A stretch of 64,000 nucleotides of DNA from positions 3,987,501 to 4,051,500 of the forward strand of contig CATNEN010000029.1 in the NCBI GenBank assembly GCA_950097015.1. Reading direction: 5' to 3'. How positions within the stretch are numbered: position 1 is the stretch's first letter; the number at the start of each line of letters is the position of its first letter. Shown here in pieces: positions 58,783 through 64,000 of the stretch. Source of the DNA: Macrostomum hystrix (lineage: Eukaryota; Platyhelminthes; Macrostomidae). The notes beneath the pieces were generated by a model. That model was not told where the DNA came from and did no database searches. It worked only from the letters and a program-made list of their open reading frames with translations. The position numbers and the translations under genes were made by a program.

Positions 58783-59761
58783 GGAGAGGAGACAGGGGAG
58801 AGATGAGATAGGGGAGAGAGGAGACGGGAGAGCTGAGATAGGGGATAGAGGAGACAGAGTAGAGAGGAGACAGGGGAGAGAAGACAGGGGAGAGAGGAGA
58901 CAGGGGAAATAGGAGACAGGTGAGGGATGAGATAGGGGAGAGAGGAGACGGGAGAGCTGAGATAGGGGATAGAGGAGACAGAGGAGATATAATATAGGGG
59001 AGAGAGGAGACAGTTGAGAGATGAGATAGGGGGAGAGATGAGACGGCAGAGAGGAGACAGGGGAGAGAGGAGACATGATGAGATGAGACGGGAGAGAGGA
59101 GACAGGGGATGAGATGAGACGGGAGAGAGGAGACAGGGGATGAGATGAGACGGGAGAGAGGAGACAGGGGATGAGATGAGACGGGAGAGAGGAGACAGGA
59201 TGAAGACGGGAGAGAGGAGACAGGGGATGAGATGAGACGGGAGAGAGGAGACAGGGGATGAGATGAGACGGGAGAGAGGAGACGGGATGAGATGAGACGG
59301 GAGAGAGGAGACAGGGGATGAGATGAGACGGGAGAGAGGAGACAGGGGATGAGATGAGACGGGAGAGAGGAGACAGGATGAGATGAGACGGGAGAGAGGA
59401 GACGGGATGAGATGAGACGGGAGAGAGGAGACAGGGGATGAGATGAGACGGGAGAGAGGAGACAGGGGATGAGATGAGACGGGAGAGAGGAGACAGGGGA
59501 TGAGATGAGACGGGAGAGAGGAGACAGGATGAGATGAGACGGGAGAGAGGAGACAGGGGATGAGATGAGACGGGAGAGAGGAGACAGGGGATGAGATGAG
59601 ACGGGAGAGAGGAGACGGGATGAGATGAGACGGGAGAGAGGAGACAGGGGATGAGATGAGACGGGAGAGAGGAGACAGGGGATGAGATGAGACGGGAGAG
59701 AGGAGACAGGGGATGAGATGAGACGGGAGAGAGGAGACAGGTGAGGAATGAGACAAGAGAG
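58783..59761. repeat. Tandem array, 16-bp edge units and 29/31-bp main units
   Basis: The left edge (58783-59050) is built of GAGACAGGGGAGAGAT-type 16-bp units like those in intron 4 at 21.9 kb. The main part (59060-59750) has GAGACGGGAGAGAGGAGACA followed by GGGGATGAGAT (31 bp) or GGATGAGAT (29 bp). Purine-rich on the plus strand. Confidence 0.95.
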
Positions 59762-60467
59762 TTTTGAAATATCATTTAACCAAAAAACTTTAAATATAAA
59801 TATATTTACTGAAGCCAGCCCGCCGCCATTAACATTAATCAATCATTAGAAGTTTTCTATCAAGCAACAGCATGCTCGGATACAGTAGTGAATAGCAATT
59901 ATAAACGCAGAGTCAGAGCAGGCCCCTGCGCTTGTTGATTGTCAAATCTGTCAAATAGGGGAGGGGGTGTTGGTTCTCGTTGAGTTTATGAAAATGTGTA
60001 CATTTTTTTACCTAAAACTGTATAAAATAATAAACATGCAAAAAATCATCAAAGGAGCAAAGTCCGACTATTCAGGCGTTTAAGCAGCTGGGAGATATCA
60101 TCTATCATCCCTCACCCACCCCACCACCATCCTGATCTAACACGATCGCTACGCAGCCTCAGCTGTTGAGAATTTGACAGCCAACACACACGGGTACACA
60201 CACTCACATCCCTTAGCCATCATTGCCGCCTCATGTTGCTTGCCCAGCCAGTCCCATTGAGCTGTTTGAAATATAAACAGCCGATAATGCGGGATCGGAT
60301 AACAGCGGCATTCAGCTGAGGCCGCACCGACAGCTCATTCATCAATCTGCTGCCGCCGCTGCCGTCTCTCGCTTCCGATCCGCTAACCGATAACCCTACA
60401 GACACTTGTGTCTCTCGTGTTTCACATCGCTGCAATACTCTTTCCTGCTCTTATGAACAGAGGATTC
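59762..60467. other. Unique spacer
   Basis: No gene recognised. A stretch at 60434 (TACTCTTTCCTGCTCTTATG) resembles the unit of the next array and may be its seed. Confidence 0.35.
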
Positions 60468-61381
60468 TACTCTCTCCTGCTCTCAACTCCACTCTCTTAC
60501 TCTCATATCTACTCTCTCCTGCTCTCAACTCCACTCTCTTACTCTCATATCTACTCTCTCCTGCTCTCAACTCCACTCTCTTACTCTCATATCTACTCTC
60601 TCCTGCTCTCAATTCCACTCTCTTACTCTCATATCTACTCTCTCCTGCTCTCAACTCCACTCTCTTACTCTCATCTCTACTCTCTCCTGCTCTCAACTCC
60701 ACTCTCTTACTCTCATATCTACTCTCTCCTGCTCTCAACTCCACTCTCTTAATCTCATCTCTACTCTCTCCTGCTCTCAACTCCACTTTCTTACTCTCAT
60801 ATCTACTCTCTCCTGCTCTCAACTCCACTCTCTTACTCTCATATCTACTCTCTCCTGCTCTCAACTCCACTCTCTTACTCTCATATCTACTCTCTCCTGC
60901 TCTCAACTCCACTCTCTTACTCTCATATCTACTCTCTCCTGCTCTCAACTCCACTCTCTTACTCTCATATCTACTCTCTCCTGCTCTCAACTCCACTCTC
61001 TTACTCTCATATCTACTCTCTCCTGCTCTCAACTCCACTCTCTTACTCTCATATCTACTCTCTCCTGCTCTCAACTCCACTCTCTTACTCTCATATCTAC
61101 TCTCTCCTGCTCTCAACTCCACTCTCTTACTCTCATATCTACTCTCTCCTGCTCTCAACTCCACTCTCTTACTCTCATATCTACTCTCTCCTGCTCTCAA
61201 CTCCACTCTCTTACTCTCATATCTACTCTCTCCTGCTCTCAACTCCACTCTCTTACTCTCATATCTACTCTCTCCTGCTCTCAACTCCACTCTCTTACTC
61301 TCATATCTACTCTCTCCTGCTCTCAACTCCACTCTCTTACTCTCATATCTACTCTCTCCTGCTCTCAACTCCACTCTCTTG
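60468..61381. repeat. Tandem array, 42-bp unit, nearly identical copies (about 22)
   Basis: The unit reads TACTCTCTCCTGCTCTCAAC followed by TCCACTCTCTTACTCTCATATC. Only scattered single-base differences are visible, and most copies are identical. It is fully pyrimidine-biased on the plus strand. A 307-codon minus frame (14-residue repeat) is an effect of the 42-bp stop-free unit. Confidence 0.98.
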
Positions 61382-62025
61382 CTTTCTTTTCATTTTCTTT
61401 CACATCTTACGAATCCCGAACACTAGCGGCGAAAAATAAGGTTAAAATTCTCACTTTATCTCTAAAAATAACGGCTTTTCAATCAAAATAAAATTATCAA
61501 CACAATTACTTGCAAAATAAGGCTTGCGAATGAGATTTAATTGAACACAATTAAATTTGGATGTCACAAATCATACAGAAGACAGAAAACAGTAATTATC
61601 AAAGTCCAGAATATTCTGACGAAAAAAATGTATGCATCAATTATTGGACTACAGTTTCTAAAAGATAAGCAAGATTTCTTGATAGAGATTATCGTGACAA
61701 TTAACAAAAAACGAGCATATAAGCTACAATTTTTCAACTAACACTACTCGACAGAGATGCGAGTAGTAGCAATGGAAGCATATTGAAGCGGAAAATAAGT
61801 TAGGCAACAAAACTTTCGCATTTTATTACCAATCGAGTTGCGAGAAGAAACTCTTGATTAAGTATTGCCAAAAAATATGCAGCTTTATTAATTTTAACAA
61901 AATCCGCAGGAAAAAACTTAAATCAAGAATGAAGAAATTCACAATGCGAAAACAACAGCAAATTCAACACCAATATGATCGAACATACAATAGTATAACA
62001 ATAACATAACTAGGGCATTAAACCC
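61382..62025. other. AT-rich spacer
   Basis: No gene or element recognised. Confidence 0.35.
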
Positions 62026-62474
62026 ACCAGATAGATCCCACACTTTTCCTATCAGACAGATCCCACACTTTTCCTATCAGACAAATCCCACACTTTTCCT
62101 ATCAGACAGATCCCACACTTTTCCTATCAGACAGATCCCACACTTTTCCTATCAGACAGATCCCACACTTTTCCTATCAGACAGATCCCACACTTTTCCT
62201 ATCAGACAGATCCCACACTTTTCCTATCAGACAGATCCCACACTTATCCCTATCAGACAGATCCATCACTTTTCCTATCAGACAGATCCATCACTTTTCC
62301 TATCAGACAGATCCCACACTTATCCCTATCAGACAGATCCCACACTTATCCCTATCAGACAGATCCCACACTTTTCCTATCAGACAGATCTTACACTTAT
62401 CCCACAAGACAGATCCCAAACTTTTCCAAGCAGGCAGATCCCAAAATGATCCCATCAGACAGATCCCACACTTC
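62026..62474. repeat. Tandem array, 25-bp unit (about 18 copies)
   Basis: The unit reads ACAGATCCCACACTTTTCCT plus ATCAG, with TTATCCCTATCAG and CCATCACTT variants. It ends about 235 bp beyond the copper transporter stop codon. Confidence 0.96.
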
Positions 62475-62523
62475 AGAAAAGCTATCTTTGGAAATCCAAT
62501 TGAAACCCACCAGAAATTTCGCT

Positions 62524-62529
62524 TTTATT
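62524..62529 (-). terminator. Possible poly(A) signal of the copper transporter
   Basis: AATAAA on the minus strand, about 180 nt after the stop codon at 62709 and before the 25-bp array. Confidence 0.45.
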
Positions 62530-62708
62530 TCAGACATATTTTTGACAGCCTTTAGAAATCCCAGATAAATCGTTCGGAAATCCTAGAGAAAACGTTTAGA
62601 AATCCCACAGAAATCCTTCAAAATTCAAGAGAATCCCTTCTGATTCCATTAAGCTTTAGCTGTCCTACTAGACTTCACAGAACAATCCCCCCCGCAGGCA
62701 GCGTTTCC

Positions 62709-62991
62709 TCAGTCGAAGCCGTCTGGCTCAAACGCGTTGGCCGAGCTGGCGGCGGTGACGAACACGCCAGCAGACGAAGTATCGCCGGCTGTCGGCGACA
62801 GGGTGGCAACAACGCAGGCGCGAAATAGCCTACGAGCTAGAGGTGAGAAAAAGTAGCCAATAGAACTGCCCAGTACCACAGAAAGAAAGATCCAAGCATT
62901 GTAGGTCATCACCGTCAGCATCAGAAGCATGGAGATTGTCACACGGACAGTGTAAACAATGCTTGACAAAGTAGCGTATGCCAGTCTGGGT
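62709..62991 (-). CDS. CTR-type copper transporter, last exon
   Basis: CTR (SLC31) proteins form trimers in the plasma membrane or endosomes that import Cu(I). This exon (acceptor ATTCTGTAG at 62992) encodes RPRLAYATLSSIVYTVRVTI, then SMLLMLTVMTYNAWIF (TM2 with the M-x3-M copper motif, MLTVM) and LSVVLGSSIGYFFSP (TM3 with the G-x3-G packing motif, GSSIG). This matches the CTR family pattern LMLIFMTYN...GAGTGYF. The cytosolic tail of about 45 residues lacks the terminal His-Cys-His copper-handoff motif seen in human CTR1. The frame that starts at 63035 would begin inside the intron; splicing at 62991 keeps phase with the previous exon. Confidence 0.9.
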
Positions 62992-63079
62992 CTACAGAAT
63001 AATTTAGTAAATTCATAATATAGCTCTTGTGACATTTTGAAGTTACAAGTGCAGATTCAAATTTTCTCACTAGACTTAC

Positions 63080-63236
63080 CTGTTGACAAACCCTCCAATG
63101 CGCCTGTTATTAGCCATAGCAATATCATAGCTAGCATTGAGTTTATCTGCAGCTGACAGGAGTATCTCATGGTAGGACATCAGCAGTTCATAAAAAATAG
63201 TGACTATACCTGACACCAGGCAAATGACAATTAGAG
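63080..63236 (-). CDS. CTR-type copper transporter, middle exon (TM1)
   Basis: The acceptor TTGTAG is at 63237 and the donor CAG/GTAAGT at 63080/63079. The exon encodes LIVICLVSGIVTIFYELLMS, TM1 of CTR proteins with the typical YE at the cytosolic end, followed by the TM1-TM2 loop ending RIGGFVN. Phases are 1 in and 2 out, matching both neighbours. Flanking introns are 88 nt (62992-63079) and 86 nt (63237-63322), giving the baseline short-intron size of this genome. Confidence 0.87.
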
Positions 63237-63322
63237 CTACAATGTAAGAATAATTTTTGTGAGTTTTATGTAAGTTAGAACTATGTAAAGCAGTTTAATC
63301 ATACAACTTAAAATTTACCTAC

Positions 63323-63402
63323 CTGATGGTGTTGAGGAATTCAAGCCTTTAAACAAAAGATTTTTTATGTTGTCTGTAAACTCGAAGTATAAATACATTG
63401 TG
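63323..63402 (-). CDS. CTR-type copper transporter, pre-TM1 exon
   Basis: After CTTTTCAG at 63403 the exon reads (M)YLYFEFTDNIKNLLFKG and ends STPSG before GTAGGT. This is the extracellular MxFxF...LLFxGW-type segment that precedes TM1 in CTR proteins. The ATG at 63398 is in frame and could be the start if the AG at 63403 is a trans-splice site; otherwise a Met/His-rich first exon lies farther right, in or beyond the window. I found no such exon up to 64000. Confidence 0.75.
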
Positions 63403-63409
63403 CTGAAAA

Positions 63410-63935
63410 GTTAAAACAGTTAGATAACTCATGAGAATGAAAAGGACAATCAAAGGATTTAGATAATAAAATACACTCTACAGACACTGTAGCTATTTTA
63501 GGATTAGGGAGAATGGAATTGGGGATCCCAGAACTGATGTATAAAAATGCTTCATCACAAGATAACTAGACACTGGTAAAATAGGTACTATATAGGCCTA
63601 AGCAAACTAGTATAATAAAACTACAAAAAGAGTTAAAAAGACAGCATCAAAGAATTTTTTCACCAAAAGGCTTTACTGTTTTAAAAAATTAACTGTAAAT
63701 AAAGTATGTGTTCCTATTATGAATTACTTATGTTTTAGACATAGCTGGTTTATTTTTGTTGCAAAATTAGTGACTAAACTTAAACTAAAACAAAAACTAC
63801 AACTTACATACTCGTACTTGCATAGTCACAGTAAAAAAGCAATATAGCTGCTATAAAAATTATGTTTTATGTGCATCTGTGTTATATAAATCATAGCTAC
63901 CAATTAAGTATGCATATGTGTATATGCATACATAA
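63410..63935. other. AT-rich region upstream of the CTR exons
   Basis: No coding exon recognised. It is either a first intron or the 5' flank of the copper transporter. Confidence 0.35.
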
Positions 63936-64000
63936 TATATATAAAATATGTAAGTAAGTATGTAAGTAAGTAAGTAAGTAAGTAAGTATGTAAATATGTA
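63936..64000. repeat. (TAAG)n tetranucleotide microsatellite
   Basis: TAAG/TATG repeats run to the window edge and may continue beyond it. Confidence 0.9.

Noticed and set aside
60451-61374. Minus frame of 307 codons with a perfect 14-residue charged repeat
   Set aside because: Attractive as a repeat protein, but the frame lacks a convincing ATG, signal or neighbours, and the opposite strand is open too. Near-identity at all codon positions points to recent DNA duplication.
47545-63000. CRISPR-like interpretation of regular repeats
   Set aside because: Units are contiguous without unique spacers, the genes are animal genes and there is no cas gene.

Overview
The window is nuclear DNA from a multicellular animal. 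It carries split genes with GT-AG introns and recognisable orthologues or family members of animal proteins: the ciliary tip protein CEP104, an R3H-SUZ RNA-binding protein, a Rab27-effector synaptotagmin-like protein, a NET-family (NocA/Elbow/TLP-1, ZNF503/703) zinc-finger regulator and a CTR copper transporter. Short introns (81-88 nt), GC-rich exons in AT-rich flanks, a Merlin-type transposase relic, tRNA-derived SINEs and extreme minisatellite load fit an invertebrate. A spiralian or flatworm-like animal is my guess; the sequence does not prove it. No bacterial operons, CRISPR arrays or ribosome binding sites are expected or seen.

Layout. 1-12.3 kb: the 5' part of CEP104 (minus strand, running off the left edge) with two copies of one SINE family, a broken Merlin transposase at 2.7-3.3 kb, about 3.8 kb of AT-rich DNA with no gene, and the intronless R3H-SUZ gene at 7.1-9.0 kb with a long AT-rich 3' region holding another SINE-like element. 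This part has no minisatellite. From 12.3 kb to the right edge, about two dozen tandem arrays with units of 16-49 bp fill roughly 30 kb (my sum of the listed intervals).

14.9-26.6 kb: the synaptotagmin-like gene, reconstructed as nine exons. Seven of its eight introns are largely filled by a tandem array, each with its own unit; the exception is an 81-nt intron. 27-37 kb: four large arrays and a CTG tract, no gene I can support. 38-41.1 kb: the two-exon NET gene on the minus strand. 42.4-62.5 kb: nine arrays separated by short unique stretches. 62.7-63.4 kb: the 3' part of a CTR copper transporter on the minus strand.

The five genes show no functional link. What stands out is the repeat landscape: (i) arrays lodged in introns, often within about 30 nt of the splice donor; (ii) separate arrays built on the same founder unit (24-bp arrays at 42.5 and 50.2 kb; 22-bp arrays on both sides of the last synaptotagmin-like exon; GAGACACGG-type units at 21.9, 32.0 and 58.8 kb); (iii) clear higher-order periods (308 bp in the 15.4-kb array, 754 bp in the 32-kb array). 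The very long open frames across these arrays come from stop-free repeat units and I do not treat them as genes.
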